Positions 1 through 10,700 of a stretch of DNA of 61,711 bases are shown here, piece by piece; position 1 is the stretch's first letter; every line of letters starts with the position of its first letter. Position numbers and translations under genes: made by a program. The stretch is from an uncultured Colwellia sp. (GTDB taxonomy: Bacteria; Pseudomonadota; Gammaproteobacteria; Enterobacterales; Alteromonadaceae), in contig CAJWZC010000012.1 in NCBI GenBank assembly GCA_913049915.1, positions 1 to 61,711 of the forward strand, in the 5' to 3' direction. Below the pieces are notes generated by a model. That model saw only the letters and a list, made by a program, of their open reading frames with translations, was not told where the DNA came from and did not search any database.

Positions 1-137
1 TATCGCCTTTTTATGTGGAATAACCACATTACAAAGGCTCTGCCTTGTATAAATACCTAACAAATAGCTGCAAAACAACCTCGAAAGATCAACAGACCCT
101 AGTTTAAGCTTTTTTAATGCTACTTTTTCTATCAATT

Positions 138-2609
138 TCACGATGTAATCAACTCATGCCTTAACAACGTTTCTTGTGTGACATCAATTAACTGAACTAC
201 CCCTGCAACACTATATATATCTTGTTCAAGTTGCTTACCACGATGTATTGCATAAGAGCCTATATAAGCTAGTTCAGGATTCAAATGTTCCATATGTGCT
301 TCATCACTTCGCGACAGTTTTAATTGCAAACTATAAAAATCACCTTCTTTCAAGGACTTTTTAATAAAAAAACGTCTCATTAGAGGCGTATTGAATTCAC
401 TTACTTGCTTTATAGTTACCGATTTATCTATATCGGTAATACTCGGATTTATAGCAATATAGATGAGTTTACTAATTGCAGTATCACTTGCAACTAGCTT
501 TTTCATCTGTTGATCGAGTAAGTTTCTAACCTGCAAATCACCTAATAAAGGATATAAATTATAATAACCATGGCGGTCACTTAATCGTAACATTACTGAA
601 AGTAAGTTTTTATGACTTTGATAACCATATTGTCCAGCGACTAAGGTTTCTAATTTATAACGGCTACCACTAGATTGCACCATAGCAGTCGGTATTGCCA
701 TATTTACGGCATACAAAGTCCTAAGTGCGCCAGATAAACCAGGTATCAACATGGCATATTCATCAGGGGTTAATTTATTTTTATTCTTATCAATGAGTAA
801 TTTGAAAAAAGAACGACCTATATGCTGATGTTCCTTAACGGAAACGCGCAGATTAACCACTTTTTTATCTTTACTGATCCTGATGACCTTATAAGGTAAT
901 TGCTTTAGATCAAACGCTGAGGTTATTTTCTGTAATTTTGGAAAGGTTAAATAGACGATATCGCCCTTAGATAGAACCGATGGGTTTTCTAAATCAACTT
1001 TTAATCCAGAGACAGAAAAATCTGCTGACTGTCCAGACCAATGCAAAGCTTCGCATTCAATAATAGCTGGAGTCTGATACTTAAAGCGTACCTCTTGACG
1101 TTGATGACCATAACCTAACGTTATTTCGTCGACTCTATTGTCATTATCATCATATTTATGACCAAAAATTTTAAGTCGTTCGAGATCAATACCAGCATAG
1201 CCAAGATCTTGATAATCACTAATTTCACTGCTATCAGTAACGTCGACTGCTGTAATTACATAGGGTAGATTAGCAATAATATCAACTACTTCTTCTGTTA
1301 ATGGCGGATTTAGATAGTTTTGCTGCTTAGTAATAGCTGTTGATAAAGTAAAAGGCGAATATGCTTGTGCTGGATCTATTTCATGAGATTTTAACGCTGT
1401 TATAGCAAAAGTACCTTTACTGGCAGCAAAAGCTAAAAATTGCATAAAAAAAGCATTATCATGCTTTACCTGCCCTTCATCTACGGTATAGAAAAATTTA
1501 TGACCTTTGTGCTGATGAATAAAACTAAAGACTAATAAACTCTTCCCTTGCTGCTGTAATACTTTTAAACGTTGGAGTCGGTCAGCATTAATAAGGTAAT
1601 GTAATGCCGAACGTTTTTTCTCATCTCGCCAATATTGATAAAGCTTTTGATTATTTTTGGTCGTTAAAGCATAGCGAGGCGAAGTTTTATTCACATTGGT
1701 ACTGTGCATGAATATAACTAATTCATTTAATTTAACTAATGCATACTGTTCAATACTTCTCGCCTGTAGTGCTAATAAACTATTATCTAAATTGATTTTA
1801 TATCGGCGTTTATTTCCTTGGATATAACCAACTAAAAAATGCTGAAAACTATCATTTTTAGGAATATCTATACGCTGACAACCAATAATTTGAGTACCTG
1901 AGTCACGTACAACATTTCTAACTTCAAAATAAAAAAAACTATCTTTACTAAATTGAAACTCTTGCTCTAATCCCGTAAACCCAATAGTTAATTGATCACC
2001 TTTAAATAAAAAAAGTTCATTAATCAATTTAAACTTGATGCCCTTCACACTCAAATCAATACTTGTTGTTAAAATCTGTTGCTTATTCACTATGGTTAAT
2101 GTGATAGGAATAGCAAAGTTCATTCGCTCTTCGGTGCGGTTGGGATAGTTTGCTAATAAATGTAATTTAGCTGGGTATTGGAGCTTTTCTATTACAGGTT
2201 TCTTATTATTATCCTTATCCTTATCCTCAATGGTGGTAGGGCTAGTCTGTTCATTTTGATATATATTTCGAAAACTATTTTTAGCATTTTTTACTACTTC
2301 ATAGACACCAAAAGTATAACCGCCATACATCGCTACATTTTCTTTGAAGGTTGAGATAGCAACATCATCTAAAAAATGACTTTGACCTTGAAAGTCAAAT
2401 AACTGACATTCACCATTGACCAAGCCACGTAAATCTATTGCGCGCGTACAAGTACCTGATAAGCGTTTTAATTCCATTTTTAATAAAAATTTTTCAGTTT
2501 TATTAAGGTGCTCAGTTACAGCACTATAATTAGCTTCAAAATTTGTTTTGTTGACCTCACCACGAAAATTATCAATGATTTTATGATGTTTTCTGAAATC
2601 TTTATTCAT
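138..2609 (-). CDS. Large protein with two PilZ (c-di-GMP-binding) domains
   Basis: An 823-residue cytoplasmic protein with no signal peptide or obvious membrane segment. Two separate PilZ signatures are visible: an RxxxR motif at residues 158-162 followed by DxSxxG at 185-190, and a second RxxxR at 504-508 followed by DxSxxG at 530-535. Both carry the arginines and the Asp/Ser/Gly that bind cyclic di-GMP in this family. The roughly 300 residues between them and the C-terminal 280 match nothing I recognise. It is divergent from radA. Inference: a c-di-GMP effector, output unknown. Low-complexity Asp/Lys residues near 129-137 probably form a linker. Confidence 0.8.
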   Translation of the reverse strand: MNKDFRKHHKIIDNFRGEVNKTNFEANYSAVTEHLNKTEKFLLKMELKRLSGTCTRAIDLRGLVNGECQLFDFQGQSHFLDDVAISTFKENVAMYGGYTFGVYEVVKNAKNSFRNIYQNEQTSPTTIEDKDKDNNKKPVIEKLQYPAKLHLLANYPNRTEERMNFAIPITLTIVNKQQILTTSIDLSVKGIKFKLINELFLFKGDQLTIGFTGLEQEFQFSKDSFFYFEVRNVVRDSGTQIIGCQRIDIPKNDSFQHFLVGYIQGNKRRYKINLDNSLLALQARSIEQYALVKLNELVIFMHSTNVNKTSPRYALTTKNNQKLYQYWRDEKKRSALHYLINADRLQRLKVLQQQGKSLLVFSFIHQHKGHKFFYTVDEGQVKHDNAFFMQFLAFAASKGTFAITALKSHEIDPAQAYSPFTLSTAITKQQNYLNPPLTEEVVDIIANLPYVITAVDVTDSSEISDYQDLGYAGIDLERLKIFGHKYDDNDNRVDEITLGYGHQRQEVRFKYQTPAIIECEALHWSGQSADFSVSGLKVDLENPSVLSKGDIVYLTFPKLQKITSAFDLKQLPYKVIRISKDKKVVNLRVSVKEHQHIGRSFFKLLIDKNKNKLTPDEYAMLIPGLSGALRTLYAVNMAIPTAMVQSSGSRYKLETLVAGQYGYQSHKNLLSVMLRLSDRHGYYNLYPLLGDLQVRNLLDQQMKKLVASDTAISKLIYIAINPSITDIDKSVTIKQVSEFNTPLMRRFFIKKSLKEGDFYSLQLKLSRSDEAHMEHLNPELAYIGSYAIHRGKQLEQDIYSVAGVVQLIDVTQETLLRHELITS

Positions 2610-2928
2610 AGTTTTATTATTAACTTCTTGATTAACAAATTTTTAACGCTTAATTATAGCGTTATTGTTAAGTTATAATTGATATTACTCTTTTTAGTTT
2701 AGACAAAAAATAAAAATAATTATAACCTAATAGACTGTATCATTATAAATTAAGCAATTTCTATGCCTCTCAATGATTGTACTCAATCAAGACGATTCAA
2801 TTTGCCTAAAGTAATTTTTTTATTAAAGCATTATAAATAACATAAAAAATAGTTTAATTAATATAATATTATTCGATAATAGGCTCTTATTATAGTCATA
2901 TTATCGTTTAAAAGGTGGTAAAACCTAG
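2610..2928. other. Divergent intergenic region, PilZ gene / radA
   Basis: About 320 AT-rich bases that must hold both divergent promoters. Several TATAAT-like hexamers are present but none is distinctive enough to call. I see no ORF, RNA gene or clear inverted repeat. Confidence 0.5.
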
Positions 2929-4317
2929 ATGGCAAAAGTAGCAAAAATCGAATTTGTATGTACAGATTGCGGTATGAATTACACCCGATGGCAAGGACAA
3001 TGCCGCTGTGGTGCATGGAATACCTTGGTTGAAATGAAGATGCCTAAGTTAACCAGTAAAAGTTCGGTTACTCGTTCAGGCACTACTGGCGGCTATGCTG
3101 GCTTAACTGGCGGCGGTTCTAAAAAGATTAATGAGATAAAAACTACTGACGCAGAAAAGCAGCTTACTGGCATAGGTGAATTAGACCGCGTACTTTGTGG
3201 TGGCGTAACAACAGGCTCGGTAAATATTATTTCTGGTGATCCGGGTGCAGGGAAAACTACGCTACTTTCAGATCTTGTCGCTCGCATGTCACAAACAACC
3301 GCATCATTATATTGTACTGCTGAAGAGTCATTGTCCCAGTTTAAAAATCGTGTACAGCGTTTAAAATTAGATTATAACGAAGACAACCTTTATTTACTTT
3401 CAGAAACCAGTGTAGAATCAATCATTGAAGAGCTCGAAACGAAAAAAATAAAGTTTGCTGTCATTGATTCTATTCAAGCTGTTGTTACTGAAAATGCTAA
3501 TGGTAGTCCTGGCTCACCTTCCCAAGTAAAAGGTGCTGCACAAGTGTTAACACAATATTGTAAACAAAACGATGTCACCATGTTTCTTATTGCTCATGTA
3601 AATAAAAACAATGAAATTGCCGGTCCACAAACCCTTGTTCATATCGTTGATGCCCTATTACACATAGATACAAACGATGGACAAATTCGTACCTTAAGAG
3701 CTAATAAAAACCGCTTTGGTGATATTGATACCGTCGGTATTTTTAAAATGTGTGAGCGCGGTATGCTTAGTGTTGATAATCCTAGTGAAATTTTCCTATC
3801 AGGCTCTAGTACAGAATCGCCTGGTTCAACGATTACCTGTATTCGTAAAGGTAACCGAAACCTGTTGTTAGAAATTCAATGTTTAACGACTGAAACTGAA
3901 GCAGAATTTCCACAACGTGTCTGTGTAGGTCTAAACATGAATAGAATTAAAATGTTAACGGGGATCTTGCGTAAACATACCAAAACGAAGATATATCACG
4001 ATACCTTTTTTAATATTGTTGGTGGATTAAAAATTGATGAGTCTGAAACTTGTATCGATCTAGCTTTGGTATCAGCATTATTAAGCAGTCTTAATGATTT
4101 TGTTATCCCTCGAAATACCTGTATTATGGGTGAATTAAGTCTAAATGGGGATGTTAGGCCAATAGATAGTGGCGTACCTCGCGTTAAAGAAGCAGCGCAA
4201 CATGGCTTCACTGAAATATATATTCCTTATCGAAATTATCATAAATCAATGGAAGGGTTGGGCGCTAATATTAAGGCTGTTAAAACCATACATGAGCTTA
4301 TTGAACTAATAAAATAG
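2929..4317 (+). CDS. radA: DNA repair protein RadA (divergent, short zinc finger)
   Basis: RadA is a RecA/DnaB-like ATPase that drives branch migration during recombinational repair. Visible in the 462 residues: an N-terminal zinc finger with Cys11, Cys14, Cys25 and Cys27; a Walker A motif GDPGAGKTT at 103-111; the RadA-specific KNRFG motif at 260-264; and a C-terminal Lon-protease-like domain. The second cysteine pair is CxC rather than the usual CxxC, one residue shorter than the Escherichia coli form. The AHVNKNNEIAG segment is also less conserved than usual, so this could be a diverged RadA paralogue. Transcribed alone, divergent from the PilZ gene. Confidence 0.88.
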   Translation: MAKVAKIEFVCTDCGMNYTRWQGQCRCGAWNTLVEMKMPKLTSKSSVTRSGTTGGYAGLTGGGSKKINEIKTTDAEKQLTGIGELDRVLCGGVTTGSVNIISGDPGAGKTTLLSDLVARMSQTTASLYCTAEESLSQFKNRVQRLKLDYNEDNLYLLSETSVESIIEELETKKIKFAVIDSIQAVVTENANGSPGSPSQVKGAAQVLTQYCKQNDVTMFLIAHVNKNNEIAGPQTLVHIVDALLHIDTNDGQIRTLRANKNRFGDIDTVGIFKMCERGMLSVDNPSEIFLSGSSTESPGSTITCIRKGNRNLLLEIQCLTTETEAEFPQRVCVGLNMNRIKMLTGILRKHTKTKIYHDTFFNIVGGLKIDESETCIDLALVSALLSSLNDFVIPRNTCIMGELSLNGDVRPIDSGVPRVKEAAQHGFTEIYIPYRNYHKSMEGLGANIKAVKTIHELIELIK

Positions 4318-4337
4318 CCTCTATAAAATTGAATAAT

Positions 4338-4364
4338 ATGCAGTTTAACTAATATAAACTGCAT
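4338..4364 (+). terminator. Hairpin after radA, possible weak terminator
   Basis: A perfect 10-bp inverted repeat (atgcagttta / taaactgcat) with a 7-base loop lies 20 bases after the radA stop. The following bases are not a clean T-run, so efficient termination is uncertain. Confidence 0.4.
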
Positions 4365-4513
4365 GTTATGAAATAAATTTTCATATCAAAACTTGCACTC
4401 GTGTTAAGTTTAAAGACAATAACTTCCATATAATTAATATGGATGTCATAGGCTCAACTTACAAAATCACCTATTCACATATGATTTAAACAACTTAATA
4501 AGATAACTGTCCT

Positions 4514-6790
4514 ATGAAATTTACTGTTCAAACAGCACTTGTCGTGCTTACTTTTTTATTAGCCTTACCGCTAAATACAAACGCTAACGCAATAGATAAA
4601 AATATCAAAGTATCCGCCGCTTCGACAAAGGAAGAGCAATTAACCATTGAACGTATTTATAGTTCCCCTTCTCTTAATGGTCAAACACCCAAATCATTAA
4701 AATTTTCTCCTGACGGAACACGAGTAACTTATCTCCAAGGTAAAGCGGAAGACTTATACCGTTACGATTTATGGGAATACAACTTAACTAGTAAAGAAAA
4801 TAAATTACTGGTTGATTCACAATCACTGTTTAGTGGTCCAGAAAGTTTATCTGATGAAGAGAAAGCTCGCCGTGAACGCCAAAGAATCTTCGGTGTTGGT
4901 ATTATGGAATACCAATTTTCACAAGATGGAAGCGCATTATTATTCCCGCTTAATGGAGATATTTACTATTACCATTTAGCGACTAAAACAGCTAAACGCT
5001 TAACCGAAACAGCAGGCTTTGAAACAGACGTAAAATTTTCACCGAAAGGTAATTATGTTTCATACATCCGTGAACAAAATATATATGTATTAAATATCGT
5101 TTCAGGTGAAGAACGTCAGTTAACTATCAATGGTGCTAGCACGATTAAAAACGGCATGAGTGAATTTGTAGCTCAAGAAGAGATGGCGCGCATGACCGGT
5201 TATTGGTGGTCACCCGATGAAAAGCATATTGCTTTTTTACGTGTTGATGAAACACCGGTAAAGATAGTTATTCGTAACGAGATATATGCTGAAAAAATTG
5301 AGCTAATTGAACAACGCTATCCAGCAACAGGTACTAATAATGTTCATATTCAATTAGCTGTTACTGATATTCAAGGTAAGAAGATTCGCTTTGTTGATAT
5401 GGGTGAAAACAAGGATATTTATCTACCAAGAGTAAAATGGTTAACTGATAGTAAGAAGTTATCTTATCAATGGCAGAGTCGTGATCAAAAAATCTTAGTA
5501 TTAAAAACCTATGACCTAAAAAAGCGTCGTCAAAAGACTTTATTAACAGAAACATCTACCCATTGGCTTAACCTGCATAAAGATTTAACTTTTTTAAGTG
5601 ATAATAAAACCTTTATCTGGGCTTCTGAGCGTGACGGATACAAACACCTTTATCATTATAATTTAAAAGGTGAATTGATATCACAATTGACTAAAGGCGC
5701 CTGGGTAGTTGATTCTCTGACGCGTATTGATGAAAAAAATGGCTGGGTTTACTTTACTGGTCGTGCTGACACTCCCCTTGAACGCCATTTATATAAAGTT
5801 CCTCTTAGTGGTAAATCACCTGAGAATGTTCAGCGTATTACCAAGCGTAATGGCTTTCATAGTATCAAATTTAGCGCTACCAGTGAAAGTTACATTGATA
5901 GTTTTTCAAATACTAAAACGCCTAAACAGGTAAGTTTACACCTCGCTACTGGTGAACATATTACTTGGCTCGCTGAAAATAAGATAAGTGCTGATCATCC
6001 TGTAGCTCCATATTATGATGATTTAGTTATGCCTGAGTTTGGTTCATTAAAATCTGATGACGGGCAAGCGGATTTATACTACAAGCTGTATAAACCTAAA
6101 AACATGAAACCAGGCAAAAAGTATCCCGTGATTGTAAGAGTTTATGGTGGTCCTCACGCACAGCTCGTTACTAACTCATGGAAAGGTGCCGATATAACGC
6201 AATACATGCTACAGCAAGGTTATATTGTTTATCAGCTTGATAATCGTGGTTCTAACTACCGCGGTACCGCTTTTGAATTTCCAATATATGAGACGCTTGG
6301 TCAAGTTGAAGTTACCGATCAAATTACTGGTGTAAAATATCTACATTCGTTACCTTATGTTGATAAGGAGCGTATCGGTGTTTTTGGACATTCATACGGT
6401 GGTTATATGGCGTTAATGACTATGTTTAAAGCAGGTAATTACTTCAAAGCTGGCGTAAGTGGCGCGCCAGTAACTGATTGGATGCTCTACGATACCCACT
6501 ACACTGAACGTTATTTAAATCACCCTAAAGTGAATGCTACAGGCTATAAGCAAAGTAGTGTATTTCCTTATATTGACGGCTTAAATGGCCCTATGATGGT
6601 TTATCATGGAATGGCTGATGACAACGTATTGTTTACCAACACCACTAAGTTAATTAAAGGCTTACAAGATAAAGGCAAGTTGTTTGAATTAATGACCTAC
6701 CCTGGTAGTAAACATAGTATGCGTAGTAAAAAAGTGAAAGTGCATTTAAACACGACCATCATAGATTTCTTTGATAGGCATTTTGAATAA
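4514..6790 (+). CDS. Dipeptidyl peptidase IV, S9B serine peptidase
   Basis: A 758-residue secreted or periplasmic prolyl peptidase that removes Xaa-Pro dipeptides from peptide N-termini. It has a signal peptide (about residues 1-26, ending near NANA), an N-terminal beta-propeller region with WSPDE and ASERDGYKHLY motifs, and a C-terminal alpha/beta hydrolase domain. The catalytic serine is Ser627 in GHSYGG, the Asp lies in ADDNV (about 702-703) and the His is His734 in GSKHSM. Fits the protein-degrading lifestyle of marine heterotrophs. Monocistronic, with its own hairpin downstream. I do not know the exact substrate. Confidence 0.93.
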   Translation: MKFTVQTALVVLTFLLALPLNTNANAIDKNIKVSAASTKEEQLTIERIYSSPSLNGQTPKSLKFSPDGTRVTYLQGKAEDLYRYDLWEYNLTSKENKLLVDSQSLFSGPESLSDEEKARRERQRIFGVGIMEYQFSQDGSALLFPLNGDIYYYHLATKTAKRLTETAGFETDVKFSPKGNYVSYIREQNIYVLNIVSGEERQLTINGASTIKNGMSEFVAQEEMARMTGYWWSPDEKHIAFLRVDETPVKIVIRNEIYAEKIELIEQRYPATGTNNVHIQLAVTDIQGKKIRFVDMGENKDIYLPRVKWLTDSKKLSYQWQSRDQKILVLKTYDLKKRRQKTLLTETSTHWLNLHKDLTFLSDNKTFIWASERDGYKHLYHYNLKGELISQLTKGAWVVDSLTRIDEKNGWVYFTGRADTPLERHLYKVPLSGKSPENVQRITKRNGFHSIKFSATSESYIDSFSNTKTPKQVSLHLATGEHITWLAENKISADHPVAPYYDDLVMPEFGSLKSDDGQADLYYKLYKPKNMKPGKKYPVIVRVYGGPHAQLVTNSWKGADITQYMLQQGYIVYQLDNRGSNYRGTAFEFPIYETLGQVEVTDQITGVKYLHSLPYVDKERIGVFGHSYGGYMALMTMFKAGNYFKAGVSGAPVTDWMLYDTHYTERYLNHPKVNATGYKQSSVFPYIDGLNGPMMVYHGMADDNVLFTNTTKLIKGLQDKGKLFELMTYPGSKHSMRSKKVKVHLNTTIIDFFDRHFE

Positions 6791-6844
6791 CGTGTTGAAC
6801 AAGTATTAATTATTACCCAGTAGCTACCAAGATTATAAAAACGG

Positions 6845-6864
6845 CAAGTAACTTACTTTACTTG
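6845..6864 (+). terminator. Weak hairpin after the dipeptidyl peptidase gene
   Basis: The inverted repeat caagtaa / ttacttg with a 6-base loop is followed by a pyrimidine-rich run (tcctttcttt), 55 bases after the stop codon. The stem is short and AT-rich. Confidence 0.4.
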
Positions 6865-6871
6865 TCCTTTC

Positions 6872-6891
6872 TTTAGTTTAGTTTAGTTTAG
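6872..6891. repeat. TTTAG x4 microsatellite
   Basis: Four consecutive perfect copies of the pentamer TTTAG directly follow the hairpin. No coding potential; probably replication slippage. Confidence 0.85.
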
Positions 6892-7108
6892 TTTTATCAA
6901 TTATTTGAATAACAAATTAAATAACTATCACACCACTTTCTTATATATTTCAATCTGCATTTTTCATGCCCAAAAAATGACTAAAGCAGAGCTAAACACA
7001 AGTTATATTTAATTGCATTTTTCTAGCTTTTTTCTATTGCATTTTTATGACTGAAGGAGGAATATGAAGGTGAAGACAAAGTTTAAAGATAACAAAAGAG
7101 GTAAGACT

Positions 7109-7444
7109 ATGAAGATTAAAATTTCTGGACACCACGTTGAAATAACTGAAGGTATCAAGCAATCTATCGAGAATAAGTTTGCGAAAATCTCTAAACATTA
7201 TCCATCAATCATGACGTTAAACTCGACAATTACCGTTGAGCCGCATCTACAAAAGCTGGAAGTAACAACCTTGTATGAAGGAGAAAAAGTTACCGTAAAC
7301 GCTTCTGACAAACAATTATATGTGGCTATCGCCAAAGTAGCTAAAAAACTACAAGTTGCCCTTGCTCGTCGCAAAGGTGTGTTATCAGCCAAATTTAATA
7401 ATAAGTTTGTTGTACCACAGACAGACTTATTTCACTCAGCTTAA
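7109..7444 (+). CDS. hpf: Ribosome hibernation promoting factor (HPF/YfiA family)
   Basis: A small protein of about 111 residues from the chosen start that binds the 30S decoding region and inactivates ribosomes in stationary phase or cold. The sequence from MKIKISGHHVEITEGI onward is the typical family N-terminus, and AIAKVAKKLQVALARRKG is the conserved basic second helix. It lacks the long C-terminal dimerisation domain of long HPF. The start at 7109 fits the family and has an upstream agaggt. An in-frame ATG at 7064 has an even stronger aaggagga and would add 15 lysine-rich residues. Short-form HPF and YfiA are hard to tell apart by eye. Confidence 0.88.
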   Translation: MKIKISGHHVEITEGIKQSIENKFAKISKHYPSIMTLNSTITVEPHLQKLEVTTLYEGEKVTVNASDKQLYVAIAKVAKKLQVALARRKGVLSAKFNNKFVVPQTDLFHSA

Positions 7445-7572
7445 CTTAGAGATAAACTAAGATATAAGCCGACAAAGTTAGTGAAGTGCTTGCCGTGTCG
7501 CAAAACATTATGAGTACACCTTAACGGAATAAAGATTAACTAAATAGATATCAATTAGTACACTATCAGTAG

Positions 7573-7617
7573 AAAAAAAGGCTACACTTTGATTAAATCA
7601 ACGTGTAGCCTTTTTTT
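7573..7617. terminator. Bidirectional intrinsic terminator (hpf / metH)
   Basis: A perfect 15-bp stem (left arm 7573-7587, right arm 7603-7617) with a GGCTACAC core, flanked by A7 and T7 runs. It can terminate hpf on the plus strand and metH on the minus strand. Confidence 0.9.
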
Positions 7618-7684
7618 GTTAGGTTAAATTTGTAGTACTAAAATAGATAATGAAATAACTAATATACTCTCCAGTTAAAACAAC

Positions 7685-7722
7685 GAATAAGTTCAGTCTT
7701 ATTATTCCTACTGAACTTATTC
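7685..7722 (-). repeat. 13-bp inverted repeat downstream of metH
   Basis: gaataagttcagt (7685-7697) and its exact reverse complement (7710-7722) are separated by 12 bases, directly after the metH stop region. There is no T-run, so it is not a typical terminator. The right arm overlaps the 15-bp tandem array. Confidence 0.7.
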
Positions 7723-7757
7723 AGATTAAACTTATTCAGGTTAAACTTATTCTGGTT
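7713..7757 (-). repeat. Three tandem 15-bp units across the metH stop codon
   Basis: Units 7713-7727, 7728-7742 and 7743-7757 differ at one or two positions. The last contains the final metH codons and its TAA; each unit repeats the in-frame stop, so the array places three stop codons in series. It looks like a local duplication of the gene end. Confidence 0.8.
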
Positions 7758-10700
7758 CGTAGTCTAAGTTTGCAGATAACCAACGTTCTGCTTGTTCTAC
7801 CGTCAGACCTTTACGTGCGGCATAATCGAGTACCTGATCTTTAGCCAGTTTTGCTACGGCAAAGTACTTTGATTCTGGATGAGAGAAGTACCAACCACTT
7901 ACCGCAGCACCGGGCCACATGGCATAACTTGAAGTAAGATCCATATCAATATTTTCTTTAACATTAAGTAAATCCCACAATAAACCTTTTTCAGTATGCT
8001 CAGGACAAGCAGGATAACCTGGCGCTGGTCGAATACCTTGATAACTTTCACGAATTAACGCGTCATTATTTAGATCTTCATCAGGTGCAAAACCCCAATA
8101 TTCTTTACGCACTTTTTCATGCAAATATTCAGCACTCGCTTCCGCTAATCGATCAGCTACCGCTTTGAGTAATATTGAATTATACGCATCGTGATCCGCA
8201 TCAAAAACTTTTACTAAATCTTCAACACCAAAACCTGCTGATACCGCAAAAGCACCAACATAATCTTCAATACCTGAGTCTTCTGGTGCTATATAATCAG
8301 ATAAACAACGGTTGAACTGCCCTGCAGGTTTTTTACTTTGTTGACGTAGTTGATGAAGTCTGATTAATTTTTCCTGACGACTTTCATCCGTGTATAGCTG
8401 TATATCATCTTGATTACTGTTTGCAGGAAACAAACCAAATACCGCTCTAGCAGATATTTTTTTATTGTTGATAACATCATCAAGCATAGCGTTAGCATCA
8501 TTAAATAAGCTGGTTGCTTCAACGCCAATCACTTCATGTTTTAAAATAAGTGGATATTTACCCGACATCTGCCATGTCATAAAAAATGGCGTCCAATCGA
8601 TATATCTTCTAACTTCGTTCAAATCGATATTATCAAGTACCGTTACCCCTAACTTGTTAGGTTTTTTTGGTGTGTAACCTTCATAATTAATTTTAGTGGC
8701 ATTAGCACGCGCAGCTTCAAGACTAATTAAACTTGAACGTGGGCCTTTTTTATAATGGCGAACACGTACACGCTCATACTCATCTTTGGTACTGGCAAAG
8801 AACTTTGCTTTATGCTCACTTGATAACAAGTTACTTACCACAGATACTGCGCGAGAGGCATTCGATACATAGACTACTGGCTCATCATATTGAGGTTCAA
8901 TTTTTACTGCCGTATGAGCTTTTGACGTAGTTGCACCACCAATTAATAAAGGCAGTTTCAAACCGGTACGTTTCATTTCTTTAGCAACATAGACCATTTC
9001 ATCAAGCGATGGCGTAATTAGGCCTGATAAACCAATAATATCAACATTCTCTTCTTTGGCGACGCGCAGAATATCATCACAAGAAACCATCACACCTAAA
9101 TCGATAATTTCATAGTTATTACATTGCAGTACTACACCAACAATATTTTTGCCGATATCGTGTACATCACCTTTAACTGTAGCGAGCAAAACTTTACCAT
9201 TGGTGCTTATTTCAGTTTTACCCTCTTCGATATAAGGATTTAAGTAAGCAACCGCTTGTTTCATTACTCGCGCTGATTTGACTACTTGCGGTAAAAACAT
9301 CTCACCGGCACCAAATAAATCACCGACGGTATTCATGCCATCCATCAATGGCCCTTCAATAACATCTAAGGGACGCTCTGCCGCTAAGCGAGCTTCTTCA
9401 GTATCCTCGATAATGAATTCATTAATACCTTTAACTAACGCATGGGATAAACGCGCATTAATCGGCAGTTCTCGCCAAGTTAAATCAGTCTTTGAGACGT
9501 GTCCACCCGCTTTACCATGAAATTCTTGGGCAATATCAAGTAAACGCTCAGTCGCACCGTCATCACTGTTGCTAATAACGTCTTCTACCGCTTGTTTTAG
9601 ATTGGCAGGTAAGTCTGAGTAAATAGCTAACTGACCAGCGTTAACAATGCCCATGTCCATGCCATTTCTAATGGCGTAGTATAAAAATACCGCGTGAATT
9701 GCTTCACGTACTGGATTGTTTCCTCTAAATGAGAAAGAAACATTTGATACACCACCCGAGATCATCGCATAAGGCAGATTTTTCTTTATATCATCAACCG
9801 CTTCGATAAAGTCAACCGCGTAATTATTATGCTCTTCGATACCGGTAGCAACAGCAAAAATATTAGGATCAAAAATAATATCTTCTGGCGGGTAGCCAAT
9901 TTCATCAACAAGCATGTGATAAGCACGATGACAAATTTCATACTTACGTTTACGTGTATCAGCTTGTCCTTCTTCATCAAAAGCCATAACAATAACGGCA
10001 GCGCCGTAACGACGCAGTAATTCAGCTTGATGGCGGAAGTTTTCTTCACCTTCTTTTAGACTGATAGAGTTAACAATACCTTTACCTTGAATACACTTAA
10101 GACCCGCTTCAATGATGTCCCACTTAGAGGAGTCAATCATAATTGGCACTTTAGCAATATCTGGCTCACCAGCAATCAGGTTCAAAAAGCGTACCATAGC
10201 GGTTTTTGAGTCCAACATACCTTCATCCATGTTGATATCAATAATCTGTGCGCCGTTCTCTACTTGCTGTAAAGCGACAGCAATGGCTTTATCGTACTCT
10301 TCTTCGACAATTAAGCGCTTAAACATAGCAGAGCCGGTAACGTTAGTACGCTCTCCCACGTTAACAAACAGGCTATCTTTGTTAATCGTTAATGCTTCTA
10401 AACCCGATAAACGACAAGCAATTTGACGTTTTTCAACTTTACGTGGTTTGATGCCTTTCGACTGAACAAGGGCAACCGTGTCAGCCATGCCTCTAATATG
10501 CTCAGGCGTAGTACCACAACAACCACCAATAATATTTAAAAAACCTGACGAAGCCCATTCTTCTACATGAGTGTTCATGTCTTCTACGGTAAAGTCATAT
10601 TCACCAAAGGCATTCGGTAAACCAGCATTGGGATGAGCAGAAACAGCTGTATCACAAATACGGCTTAATTCAGCAACATATTGGCGTAATTCAACCGGGC

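Noticed and set aside
9786-10049. 87-codon minus-strand frame inside metH
   Set aside because: Out-of-frame shadow of metH on the same strand.
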